A stretch of DNA of 7,770 nucleotides, taken from contig JBKGZM010000081.1 in NCBI GenBank assembly GCA_046545575.1, forward strand, positions 1 through 7,770, written 5' to 3'. Of the stretch, positions 1 through 5,738 are shown one piece after another; position 1 is the first letter of the stretch; every line of letters begins with the position of its first letter. Below the pieces are notes generated by a model, which was not told the origin of the DNA, made no database searches, and was given only the letters and a program-made list of their open reading frames with translations. Both the position numbers and the translations under genes were made by a program. Source of the stretch: JAGXOF01 sp046545575 (lineage in GTDB: Bacteria > Chloroflexota > Dehalococcoidia > SZUA-161 > SpSt-899).

Positions 1-598
1 TGAAGAAGTCATTGGAGTTATCATCAGTATCCCACGCTGGGCCATAGCTGTCCTCATCCTGGGTATCGCTTATCTTTCTTTGGAGGCTTTCACCTGCTCC
101 AGGAGCACTTGCTTCAGCCGTTTCTTTAACATGATTAACACTCCCCCAAGCAACTACATCTTTCTTCAAATCCTTTGCATTTGTTACATCCTCCGCATCA
201 GCTGGATCGCTCGTGAATATACCAACCGAGCCATCACTATCATTTAGAGTGTTAGGATTACTTGAATATCCCGTATTCCAATCGGGACTGGCAACTGGCC
301 CATCAATTCTTAACAAGAAAAAACTTTCGGCACTTATCGACCCTTCAAGCGCTTTATGGTTATCAGGATCGTTCCAATCACTCCCTGAACTGTAATAACA
401 CCAATACCACTCATCAATATTTACATCGCTGTCAGTCGGATTATATAGCTCGACCCACTCTGAATCATCTAATTCAACCTCACTTATCACCACATGGTTG
501 GCAACACTCCCTCCGTCCGCTATCACCACTCCCGGCACCAGCACTGCACCTAAACCGGCAGCCAGCAAAGCCACGCTTAGCGCTTTTAGTAATCGCAT
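1..598 (-). CDS. Secreted lamin-tail-domain (LTD) protein, C-terminus cut off by the window edge
   Basis: The frame is open for 199 codons from an ATG at 598 to the left edge, so the protein is partial. The start is supported by a purine-rich AAGGGGGG just upstream; an ATG slightly further out is closed by a stop after five codons. Residues 1-28 form a Sec-type signal peptide: basic MRLLK, a long hydrophobic stretch of Ala, Leu and Val, then a likely cut near IADGG. Residues 36-165 resemble a lamin tail domain, with VVISEVEL followed by EWVELYNPTDSDVNIDEW, which matches the family pattern of an invariant-like glutamate, ELYNP and a Trp in the next strand. The LTD is an immunoglobulin-like fold, found in bacteria on exported proteins and often alongside nuclease or phosphatase domains. 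The rest is rich in Asp and Ser. Its role is unknown; surface or extracellular binding is inferred. A catalytic domain or cell-wall anchor could lie beyond the edge. Confidence 0.8.
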   Translation of the reverse strand, partial: MRLLKALSVALLAAGLGAVLVPGVVIADGGSVANHVVISEVELDDSEWVELYNPTDSDVNIDEWYWCYYSSGSDWNDPDNHKALEGSISAESFFLLRIDGPVASPDWNTGYSSNPNTLNDSDGSVGIFTSDPADAEDVTNAKDLKKDVVAWGSVNHVKETAEASAPGAGESLQRKISDTQDEDSYGPAWDTDDNSNDFF

Positions 599-645
599 TA
601 TCCCCCCTTGCTCATTATGCGCAGGCGATTTTGCAATTTGTTCCT

Positions 646-674
646 ATACTACCAGCATTAAACGGGGTATTCAA
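646..674 (-). promoter_or_regulatory. Candidate sigma-70-type promoter of the LTD protein gene
   Basis: On the minus strand a -35 element TTGAAT (669-674) is followed after exactly 17 bases by TAGTAT (646-651), preceded by TGG, which gives an extended -10. Each hexamer matches consensus at 4 of 6 positions. The predicted start would leave a leader of about 40 bases before the ATG at 598. This is pattern matching only. Confidence 0.4.
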
Positions 675-715
675 GAGGTATTTACCTATAAGATGCTACC
701 AATATTGATGAGAAT

Positions 716-736
716 GGCAGCATGTAAAATGCTGCC
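716..736 (-). terminator. Perfect 8-bp hairpin downstream of the nuclease gene
   Basis: GGCAGCAT (716-723) and ATGCTGCC (729-736) are perfect inverted repeats around a 5-base loop. The hairpin lies 25 bases past the stop of the nuclease gene and before the LTD promoter, which suits a transcription terminator. It lacks a clear T tract on the minus strand (ATTCTC follows), so Rho-independent termination is doubtful. A related copy, ATGCTACC, lies at 693-700, so this could instead be a small dispersed repeat or a protein site. Confidence 0.35.
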
Positions 737-761
737 CTACATTTCTCCCTTATGAACTGAT

Positions 762-1118
762 CTACCAGTCCACCCGCTCGGCAAGTCCCTCCTCTATCAA
801 TTCCTCATTGAGGCTCTTATCGGAATCGGGGAGATAGACCGTAGCTACCCACCTTCGCCACTTCCCACGCTTGCCCGTATCCACTATCATCTGATGATCA
901 TTTTGCCCAAGCCTTCTCTCCACGTAAGACCTGGCCTCCATGCCCTTCCTGTACTCTTCCGAGGCCTCGGGAACGCCATATATCTCGGGGGTGTCAAGTC
1001 CTTCAAGCCGCAGCCTTTCCGTTATCTTGATGTAGAATCCGAGATCGATGACAGCGTCTATAGTATCCCCATCCACCACCCTGCCCAACTCAGCCCGATA
1101 ACGATAGCTAGGCTCCAT
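762..1118 (-). CDS. Staphylococcal-nuclease-like (thermonuclease family) protein
   Basis: This 118-residue protein consists of one SNase (OB-fold) domain. The family hydrolyses phosphodiester bonds in DNA or RNA with Ca2+. The key residues can be aligned with staphylococcal nuclease: VVDGDTI gives the metal-binding Asp (D18, equivalent to D21); LRLEGLDTPE gives R37, D42 and E45 (equivalent to R35, D40, E43); GKWRRWVATVY gives R89 (equivalent to R87). The active site is therefore complete. There is no signal peptide or membrane segment, so it should act in the cytoplasm unless exported by another route; most secreted relatives carry a leader. A strong site TAAGGAGGG precedes the ATG. A weak promoter-like pair is TTGCAT (1187-1192), 16 bases, TATTTA (1165-1170). 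It follows the two tRNA genes on the same strand and may be partly read from them. The natural substrate is unknown. Confidence 0.88.
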   Translation of the reverse strand: MEPSYRYRAELGRVVDGDTIDAVIDLGFYIKITERLRLEGLDTPEIYGVPEASEEYRKGMEARSYVERRLGQNDHQMIVDTGKRGKWRRWVATVYLPDSDKSLNEELIEEGLAERVDW

Positions 1119-1164
1119 TGTCCCTCCTTATTGCCCCTTCGCTTTCGCTCAGGACATGCTTTGG

Positions 1165-1192
1165 TAAATAGACTTTAATCGAGAGTATGCAA
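1165..1192 (-). promoter_or_regulatory. Weak promoter-like pair before the nuclease gene
   Basis: TTGCAT (1187-1192) and TATTTA (1165-1170) are separated by 16 bases on the minus strand, about 47 bases before the nuclease ATG. The -10 matches consensus at only 3 of 6 positions, so this is a weak call. Nothing else recognisable was found between the nuclease start and tRNA-Arg. Confidence 0.2.
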
Positions 1193-1249
1193 CATGAGAG
1201 GATAGAATTCAAGGATACCCAAGAGACAGGGGGAATTGAAGAATGAAAC

Positions 1250-1325
1250 TGGCACGCCTGGCGGGACTTGAACCCGCGGCCTCAGCCTCCGCAGGGCTGC
1301 GCTCTATCCACTGAGCTACAGGCGC
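1250..1325 (-). tRNA. tRNA-Arg, anticodon GCG
   Basis: The 76-nt gene folds as a standard class I tRNA. The acceptor stem GCGCCTG pairs with CAGGCGT with a G-U first pair. The D stem is GCTC/GAGC and the loop carries the A typical of Arg tRNAs. The anticodon stem is CAGCC/GGCTG and the T arm is GCGGG-TTCAAGT-CCCGC. The discriminator is G and the CCA end is encoded. The 7-base anticodon loop CTGCGGA puts GCG at positions 34-36, read as Arg for codons CGC and CGU. Most bacteria use an ACG anticodon, edited to ICG, for this box, so GCG is uncommon. It lies 8 bases downstream of tRNA-Leu and is probably cotranscribed with it. Confidence 0.95.
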
Positions 1326-1333
1326 TTGCTTGA

Positions 1334-1419
1334 TGGTGCCGAAGGAGGGATTTGAACCCTCACGGGGCTGCCCCCACATGGTCCTGAACCATGCGCGTCT
1401 GCCATTCCGCCACTTCGGC
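1334..1419 (-). tRNA. tRNA-Leu, anticodon CAG
   Basis: The 86-nt class II tRNA has acceptor stem GCCGAAG/CTTCGGC, a 3-bp D stem (GCG/CGC), anticodon stem CATGG/CCATG and loop TTCAGGA, which gives anticodon CAG reading the Leu codon CUG. The long variable arm has a GGGG/CCCC stem. The T arm is GAGGG-TTCAAAT-CCCTC. The discriminator is A and the CCA end is encoded. It is the first gene of a two-tRNA unit, directly behind a good promoter. Confidence 0.96.
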
Positions 1420-1427
1420 GCACGATT

Positions 1428-1456
1428 ATTCTATCAATAAACTCAAAAACCTGCAA
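1428..1456 (-). promoter_or_regulatory. Promoter of the tRNA-Leu/tRNA-Arg unit
   Basis: TTGCAG (1451-1456) and TAGAAT (1428-1433) are separated by exactly 17 bases on the minus strand, with TGA before the -10 forming an extended -10. The -10 ends only 8 bases before the first base of tRNA-Leu, so transcription should start within a few bases of the mature 5' end. Position, spacing and sequence agree, although no start site has been measured. It lies just past the end of the degV remnant. Confidence 0.6.
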
Positions 1457-1476
1457 CGGCAAAAGTCCGCACAACC

Positions 1477-1916
1477 TCAAGAATAGAAAGCAAGCGCAAG
1501 CACCGGACCTGTATGGCTGGCCATCACAGGCGTGTAGGGTGTGAAGAGGTCTTGCTGTCGATAATCTCTATGGGTGTATTGGAATCCCTAGACTTCACCA
1601 TCTCTCGAGCCTGTACCGCCGATTCGTGGATCGCGCTGAGCGCACCGGATACAAGTATACACACAATGCCATCAACGGATTTCGAGAGCTCAAGGAACGT
1701 GGCCGCAAAGGCCCCCGAACTAATAGCCCCCGTGGTGGGAATATCCTTTGCCTCCTTGAACATTCTCCAGAACTCATCAGAGGTTAAACTTACCTGATCG
1801 GAGTAAGCCTTGCCATCGATCATCAGGGTTGCGGGGACAACCCGTATATCGTACTCCTTCACCACGTCAGGAGGTAAGCAGCTGGTGCTATCAGTCACAA
1901 TACCTACTCTTCCCAC
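1477..1916 (-). pseudogene. degV-family (fatty-acid-binding) gene with a large internal deletion and frame change
   Basis: DegV/FakB proteins bind a fatty acid and, in Gram-positive bacteria, present it to the kinase FakA. Full-length members have about 280 residues. Here a GTG at 1916, 4 bases after the fabG stop, opens a 130-codon frame to a TGA at 1524. Residues 1-125 are clearly DegV: VTDSTSCLPPD, then VVPATLMIDGKAYSD, then PTTGAISSGAF, then IEIIDSKTSS. The next residues, HPTRL, do not fit the family. In another frame the same bases continue as YTPVMASHTGP and VLALAFYS, ending at a TGA at 1477; this resembles the usual DegV C-terminus (PVIGxHTGPGxxGxxFY). About 140 central residues are missing. 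The likely reading is a deletion that was not a multiple of three, joining the N- and C-terminal parts. A collapsed assembly is the main alternative. The product should not fold as a working binding protein. Confidence 0.75.
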
Positions 1917-1920
1917 AGCT

Positions 1921-2670
1921 CTACATCACCCCGCCATCAATACATATCGCCTGTGCCGTTATATACGAGGCTCGTTCAGTGGCGAGGAATGCAGCAAGCT
2001 CCGCCACATCCTCAGGCTTGCCGAATCGTTGCAGTGGAATGCGGGCAAGGATATTATCCCTAGTCTCCTGAGGCAGTTTCTCAGTCATCTCAGTAGTAAT
2101 AAATCCCGGCGCTATGGCATTTGCGGTTATGTTTCTGGAGCCGACTTCCCTTGCCACGCTCTTGGTGAAGGCAATGATTCCGCCCTTGGCAGCGGAGTAA
2201 TTCGCCTGGCCCATATTCCCCACCACCCCTGCAAGCGAGGCAATATTGATCACCCTGCCCCAGGACTGGCTCATCATGTATCGCAGAGCAAATCTGGTAC
2301 AAAGGTACGCACCACGGAGATTCGTATTGATAACGCTATCCCAGCTCTCGTCGGACATACGAAGCAGCAGGTTATCATCAACAATACCGGCATTGTTAAC
2401 CAGTATATCGATCGTGCCCCAGTTCTTGGCTATCTCACGGGTCATGTTCTTAACTGCTTTGGAGTCCGCCACATCCGCTTTAACTAGCAGGGCCTCTCCG
2501 CCCCTGCTCTCAATTGCCTTAACTACATTATCAGCCTCTTCATCGTTGGAACGATAGTTAATAGCCACCTTGGAACCGAGGTCAGCCAGCTTGATCGCGA
2601 TGGCCCGCCCCAAACCCCGCGACCCCCCTGTTACCAGCGATACCTTTCCTTCAAGTTCTTTAGTACTCAT
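1921..2670 (-). CDS. fabG: 3-oxoacyl-[acyl-carrier-protein] reductase FabG
   Basis: This enzyme reduces 3-oxoacyl-ACP to (3R)-hydroxyacyl-ACP with NADPH, the first reduction of each elongation round. The 249-residue length is normal. It is a short-chain dehydrogenase with the cofactor motif TGGSRGLG at 14-21, NNAG at 92-95 and the catalytic tetrad N117, S145, Y158 and K162 (YSAAK). PGFITTEM and the terminal CIDGGVM are typical of FabG. The ATG at 2670 follows GGGGAAGGATT. The gene starts 20 bases after the toxin stop, and the degV remnant begins 4 bases after its own stop, so it is probably cotranscribed with the toxin-antitoxin pair. It supplies the ketoreductase that the plsX-acpP-fabL-fabF operon upstream lacks. 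The other reductase of this window, at 4626-5444, has the FabL active-site spacing and a different role. Confidence 0.93.
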   Translation of the reverse strand: MSTKELEGKVSLVTGGSRGLGRAIAIKLADLGSKVAINYRSNDEEADNVVKAIESRGGEALLVKADVADSKAVKNMTREIAKNWGTIDILVNNAGIVDDNLLLRMSDESWDSVINTNLRGAYLCTRFALRYMMSQSWGRVINIASLAGVVGNMGQANYSAAKGGIIAFTKSVAREVGSRNITANAIAPGFITTEMTEKLPQETRDNILARIPLQRFGKPEDVAELAAFLATERASYITAQAICIDGGVM

Positions 2671-2690
2671 AATCCTTCCCCTACAAATAT

Positions 2691-3047
2691 TTACCTATGC
2701 TTGAACTCCTTCAAAATACGCCGTATTTCTTGCGGCGAAATGTCTGCTTGATCCAACTTGGAATAAAAGGTTACAAGTACAATATTCATCGGCGCTCTAA
2801 GATGATAAATCAAGCGGTATCCAGAACGCTTGCCTTTCCTGATTTCGCTATTTCGTACTCTCACCTTGAAAATGGCATATCCCGCTTTTGGGACCTGATC
2901 CCCAACAGTTTCACCCCGCTGCAGTTGGTCAATTACAGGTTGCAAGTCAGAACGAATATGAGGATATTTCTTAGCCAGTGCTCGAAGGTTGCGTTTGAAT
3001 TCAGGGGTATATCTTATCTCCGCTGAGCCATACGATTCACCCGACAT
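2691..3047 (-). CDS. RelE/ParE-superfamily toxin of a type II toxin-antitoxin system
   Basis: The 118-residue protein is basic (many Lys and Arg) and fits the RelE/ParE fold: EIRYTPEFKRNLRALAKKYP forms the N-terminal strand and helix, then VRNSEIRKGKRSGYRLIYHL and VTFYSKLDQADIS form the central sheet, ending in a helix with EIRRILKEF. The GKRSGYRLIY and YSKLDQADI motifs are typical of a RelE-like group common in cyanobacteria and other environmental bacteria. RelE members cut mRNA on the ribosome, whereas ParE members poison gyrase; sequence alone does not settle which applies. The ATG lies inside the end of the antitoxin gene with an 11-base overlap and its own site GGGAAGG, which suggests translational coupling. 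FabG follows 20 bases downstream. The gene appears intact. Confidence 0.85.
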   Translation of the reverse strand: MSGESYGSAEIRYTPEFKRNLRALAKKYPHIRSDLQPVIDQLQRGETVGDQVPKAGYAIFKVRVRNSEIRKGKRSGYRLIYHLRAPMNIVLVTFYSKLDQADISPQEIRRILKEFKHR

Positions 3048-3255
3048 CTATGCCTTCCCACAGCTCGGACACCGGCTTCGTCTCTTCTCTCAACATTTCC
3101 CCCCAACCCTGCCGCAGGCTATCTCCGGCTGGCTTAAGCGTAACGCTTTCGCGAAACAAGCGGACAATCTCCAACAAAGTAGGAAGGTATTCTTCAGGCA
3201 TCTCATTGATCTCACGTGCCAGTTGCTGTGCGTAAGGTGAAGCTTGCGTAGTCAT
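3037..3255 (-). CDS. Antitoxin partner of the RelE/ParE-like toxin
   Basis: This small acidic protein (72 residues from the ATG at 3255) precedes and overlaps the toxin. It has a predicted helix around INEMPEEYLPTLLEIVRLF, then a tail with QGWGEMLREE and KPVSELWEGIDVG. That tail, ending in ELWEGID, is characteristic of antitoxins paired with this toxin group and would wrap the toxin. The start was set at 3255 because AAGGAG sits at ideal distance before that ATG. A GTG at 3273 in the same frame would place this ribosome site inside the coding region and leaves no site of its own. Antitoxins of this kind usually also repress their own promoter. No strong N-terminal DNA-binding motif is evident, so autoregulation is only inferred. 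Confidence 0.78.
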   Translation of the reverse strand: MTTQASPYAQQLAREINEMPEEYLPTLLEIVRLFRESVTLKPAGDSLRQGWGEMLREETKPVSELWEGIDVG

Positions 3256-3308
3256 AATCCCATCTCCTTCCACTTAGGGCCCATTTGGTCAAAGTCACTA
3301 ACATTCGA

Positions 3309-3337
3309 AGTTTATCAAAAGCCACCCAAAGCAGCAA
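3309..3337 (-). promoter_or_regulatory. Candidate promoter of the antitoxin-toxin-fabG unit
   Basis: TTGCTG (3332-3337) and TAAACT (3309-3314) are 17 bases apart on the minus strand, with TGA before the -10 as an extended element. The predicted leader to the antitoxin ATG is about 45 bases. It lies in the 151-base gap after fabF, where an independent promoter would be expected. A TTCGAA palindrome (3304-3309) and a GGGCCC palindrome further downstream could serve repressor binding, but both are too short to call. Confidence 0.42.
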
Positions 3338-3374
3338 CGGATAAATCTTCCTTTCATAGTTCAACCTGCTCACC

Positions 3375-3401
3375 AAAACTAAGGAGTGAATTGGCACCCT
3401 T
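3375..3401 (-). terminator. Weak terminator-like hairpin after fabF
   Basis: On the minus strand AAGGGTG (3395-3401) can pair with CACTCCTT (3381-3388) with one bulged T, around a 6-base loop, and TTTT follows three bases later (3375-3378). It begins 6 bases after the fabF stop. The stem is short and bulged and the T run is brief, so termination would be partial at best. Confidence 0.3.
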
Positions 3402-3406
3402 CTCCA

Positions 3407-4633
3407 TTAAACACCCTTTATCACAAGAGTACAATTCTGTCCCCCCATACCAAAGGAATTGGAAAGACACACACCCACTTCCTGCTGCCGCGCTTTGTTG
3501 GGAACATAGTCGAGATCGCATTCGGGGTCCGGCGTCTCGTAGTTGATAGTGGGCGGGATAACCCCATTTTGCAGGGTTTGAACAGTGGCAATTGCCTCCA
3601 AGGCCCCGGCTGAGCATGTGGCATGTCCCGTCATTGATTTGTTGGAGCTAACCGGCACCTCATAAGCCCTCTCCCCAAGGACCGTCTTGATGGCCCTGGT
3701 CTCGGCAGAATCGTTAAGCTTGGTACTTGTACCATGGGCATTTATATAGTCAACCTCACTTGCTGAGACATCGGCATCCCGAAGGGCTGCATTCATCGCC
3801 ACGGCCTGCTGATCGGCATCAGGAGCCGTTTCGCTGTAAGCATCAAAAGACCAGCCAGCCCCTGCCAGTTCTGCAAGAATGGAAGCACCACGCTCTCGTG
3901 CATGGTGGTATTCCTCCAGTACTAAAACGCCAGCACCTTCCGCAAACACAAATCCGTCTCGATTAAGATCAAAGGGCCTGGATGCTTTCGGAGGGTCGGC
4001 TTCCCTTGACAGCGCACCAATTCGGGCATTGCTGGCGATCGCTATCGGACTGATATTCGTCTCGGAACCACCACAGATCATAACCTCCACATGGCCCAAG
4101 CGGATATGATTCAAAGCGGTTCCCAGCGCATCACTGCCGCTGGCGCAGGCACTGTTGAGGCTGGTGTTAGGACCTTTAGCATTGAACTCTAGCCCAACCT
4201 GCGCTGAGACCATGCTGGGGGCAATCCGACTGATAAACAGTGGATCGATCCGCATCGGGCCTCTCTTTTTGAGCGTCTCCCCATAATCAGCAATGGCCCA
4301 GACCGTTCCACTCGTAGCCAGCACTACCCCCACGCGGCTCGGTTCTTCCTGAGACATATCGAGTTGAGAATGCTCCAAAGCCATTCTGGTCGACGCTATG
4401 GCAAATTGAGTACACCGATAGGTCCGGTCAGCCCGCTTAACATGCATGTAATTCAAGGGGTCGAATCCCTTAACTTCACCCGCTATCCTGACAGGATACG
4501 TACTCGCATCAAAAAGCGTTATGTAATCGATACCGGACTTCCCACTGATCAATCCCTGCCAGTGCTCGTCAGCGGAGAGCCCCAGAGGAGTGACGGCACC
4601 AAGCCCTGTGATTACCACTCTGTGCCTATCCAC
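3407..4633 (-). CDS. fabF: 3-oxoacyl-[acyl-carrier-protein] synthase II (FabF family)
   Basis: This ketosynthase condenses malonyl-ACP with acyl-ACP to extend the chain by two carbons. With the GTG at 4633 it has 408 residues, normal for FabF. The thiolase-fold catalytic triad is complete: C163 in NSACASG, H300 in NAHGTST and H337 in KSMTGH, with K332 alongside. RVVITGLGAVTPLG at the N-terminus is diagnostic. The C-terminal gating loop reads NSFGMGGQN, with Met at the place of the Phe that gates E. coli FabF (F400). The GTG was chosen because GGGAGGGG sits directly upstream and RHRVVITG follows at once. An ATG at 4696 would add 21 residues unlike the family and overlap fabL by 71 bases. GTG overlaps the fabL stop by 8 bases, so translation is likely coupled. 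It is the last gene of the plsX-acpP-fabL-fabF group. Confidence 0.93.
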   Translation of the reverse strand: MDRHRVVITGLGAVTPLGLSADEHWQGLISGKSGIDYITLFDASTYPVRIAGEVKGFDPLNYMHVKRADRTYRCTQFAIASTRMALEHSQLDMSQEEPSRVGVVLATSGTVWAIADYGETLKKRGPMRIDPLFISRIAPSMVSAQVGLEFNAKGPNTSLNSACASGSDALGTALNHIRLGHVEVMICGGSETNISPIAIASNARIGALSREADPPKASRPFDLNRDGFVFAEGAGVLVLEEYHHARERGASILAELAGAGWSFDAYSETAPDADQQAVAMNAALRDADVSASEVDYINAHGTSTKLNDSAETRAIKTVLGERAYEVPVSSNKSMTGHATCSAGALEAIATVQTLQNGVIPPTINYETPDPECDLDYVPNKARQQEVGVCLSNSFGMGGQNCTLVIKGV

Positions 4634-5444
4634 TTTCCCCTCCCAAGTTTTCCGTTTCGGCAAATGGGCTGGTGCCAGGAGCCAGAGAGAATCCACCGTC
4701 GACCGTGATTATCTGCCCCCTTATCATCTCCGAATCAGCACGACAAAGGAAAGCGACCACATTGGCCACGTCATCCGGCTGCACCATTCTTCCGACAGGG
4801 GTAGCTTGCCAAACTGGCTGCGGCAGGTTAGGGTCCGCCGTATAGAGCCTGAGTGCTTCAGTTTCAACGGCAGCGGCAGCTACACCGTTGACCGCTATCC
4901 CCTTCGGAGCCAGTTCAATCGCCAGGTAGCGGGTTAGCGACTCAAGCGCAGCCTTGGAGACCCCCACAGCCGTGTAAACAGGCATTACAAGCCTGGAGCC
5001 CAGACTCGAGATAGTCACCATCTTCCCGCCATCCCTCATCAGCTTCGCTGCCCTCTGTGCACACAGCAGGAAAGCCTTCGCATTTATGTCCATTGTCCAG
5101 TCCCACCCCTTAACATCAAGGTCCATTGCCGGGCGAGCCACACCGGAGGCAGCATTGTTTATCATTATGTCAAGTCGACCAAACTCCTTCTCTATCTCGT
5201 CAAACATACTGTCTATCTTCTCAGCCTCGCCGACATTGGCCTTTACGGTGTAGGCTCTAACTCCTTTGCTGCGGACCTCCTCAGCAGCGGACTCCGCAGC
5301 GCTCCTCCTGCGGAAGTAGTTGATGATAACATCGGCCCCATCGTCGGCGAGCTTCAGAGCAATCGCCCGTCCGATACCGCGGGAGCTGCCTGTTACCAGA
5401 GCCACCATGCCCTGGAGCGGCCTCTTTTCCTGCCCGCCAGTCAA
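4626..5444 (-). CDS. fabL: Enoyl-[acyl-carrier-protein] reductase, FabL type
   Basis: The protein is a 272-residue short-chain dehydrogenase that resembles B. subtilis FabL, which reduces trans-2-enoyl-ACP with NADPH in the last step of each elongation round. Shared features recalled from that family are VKANVG (68-72), FGRLDIMINNAASGV (88-102), WDWTMDINAKA (114-124) and YTAVGVSKAALE (157-168). Y157 and K164 are six residues apart, the Tyr-x6-Lys spacing of enoyl reductases, not the Tyr-x3-Lys of FabG. The cofactor loop TGSSRGIG is at 18-25. The tail runs about 20 residues past DGGFSL, longer than B. subtilis FabL. The TTG at 5444 is favoured because AAGGAG lies 8 bases before it. It starts 5 bases after acpP and overlaps fabF. 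It is the only enoyl reductase in the window. Automated annotation may label it a generic SDR or FabG. Confidence 0.85.
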   Translation of the reverse strand: MTGGQEKRPLQGMVALVTGSSRGIGRAIALKLADDGADVIINYFRRRSAAESAAEEVRSKGVRAYTVKANVGEAEKIDSMFDEIEKEFGRLDIMINNAASGVARPAMDLDVKGWDWTMDINAKAFLLCAQRAAKLMRDGGKMVTISSLGSRLVMPVYTAVGVSKAALESLTRYLAIELAPKGIAVNGVAAAAVETEALRLYTADPNLPQPVWQATPVGRMVQPDDVANVVAFLCRADSEMIRGQIITVDGGFSLAPGTSPFAETENLGGESG

Positions 5445-5449
5445 GTCCC

Positions 5450-5701
5450 CTACTCCTTCTCCGCCACCTTGCGCTTAATGTAGTCGACAAATCCTTCGAG
5501 GGTCGTAATTTCCTGGAGTTCTTCGTCATCCATCTCGATCTCGAAAGTATCCTCCACCGCAACAAGTATCTGCACGATATCCAGGGAATCAGCATCCAGC
5601 TCCTTGAACGAAGTGGCCTGGTCAAAATCGCTCTCCGACTTGCGCACAATCCTCGTCACGATCTCTTTCACTTTTTCTTCTATGGATTGCTCCACTGCCA
5701 T
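5450..5701 (-). CDS. acpP: Acyl carrier protein
   Basis: This is an 83-residue acidic four-helix protein that carries growing acyl chains on a phosphopantetheine arm. The attachment serine is S39 in DADSLDIVQ, at the start of helix II, the classical DSL motif. The following EDTFEIEMDDEE matches the conserved recognition helix and the loop after it, and the final helix contains FVDYIKRKV. AAAGGAG lies 6 bases before the ATG, consistent with the high expression expected of ACP. It is placed 37 bases after plsX and 5 bases before the fabL start. A 4-bp hairpin in the plsX-acpP gap is too small to interpret. Confidence 0.96.
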   Translation of the reverse strand: MAVEQSIEEKVKEIVTRIVRKSESDFDQATSFKELDADSLDIVQILVAVEDTFEIEMDDEELQEITTLEGFVDYIKRKVAEKE

Positions 5702-5738
5702 CCTGTACTCCTTTATTTTAGTATGGAAGACTAGAAAG

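Noticed and set aside
262..708. Plus-strand open frames across the left end
   Set aside because: They are antisense to the LTD protein, which has a clear signal peptide, start and domain on the minus strand.
1810..2487. A 225-codon open frame on the plus strand opposite fabG
   Set aside because: FabG on the minus strand carries all family motifs; the plus-strand product shows no recognisable domain and no good ribosome site.
3256..3273. GTG start for the antitoxin at 3273
   Set aside because: The ribosome site AAGGAG would fall inside the coding region; it is ideally placed for the ATG at 3255.
3277..3309. GGGCCC and TTCGAA palindromes near the antitoxin promoter as operator sites
   Set aside because: Six-base palindromes are expected by chance at this length and no extended symmetry was visible around either.
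4634..4696. N-terminal extension of FabF from an ATG at 4696
   Set aside because: The 21 extra residues are unlike the family and lie within fabL; the GTG at 4633 has GGGAGGGG directly upstream and gives the normal length.
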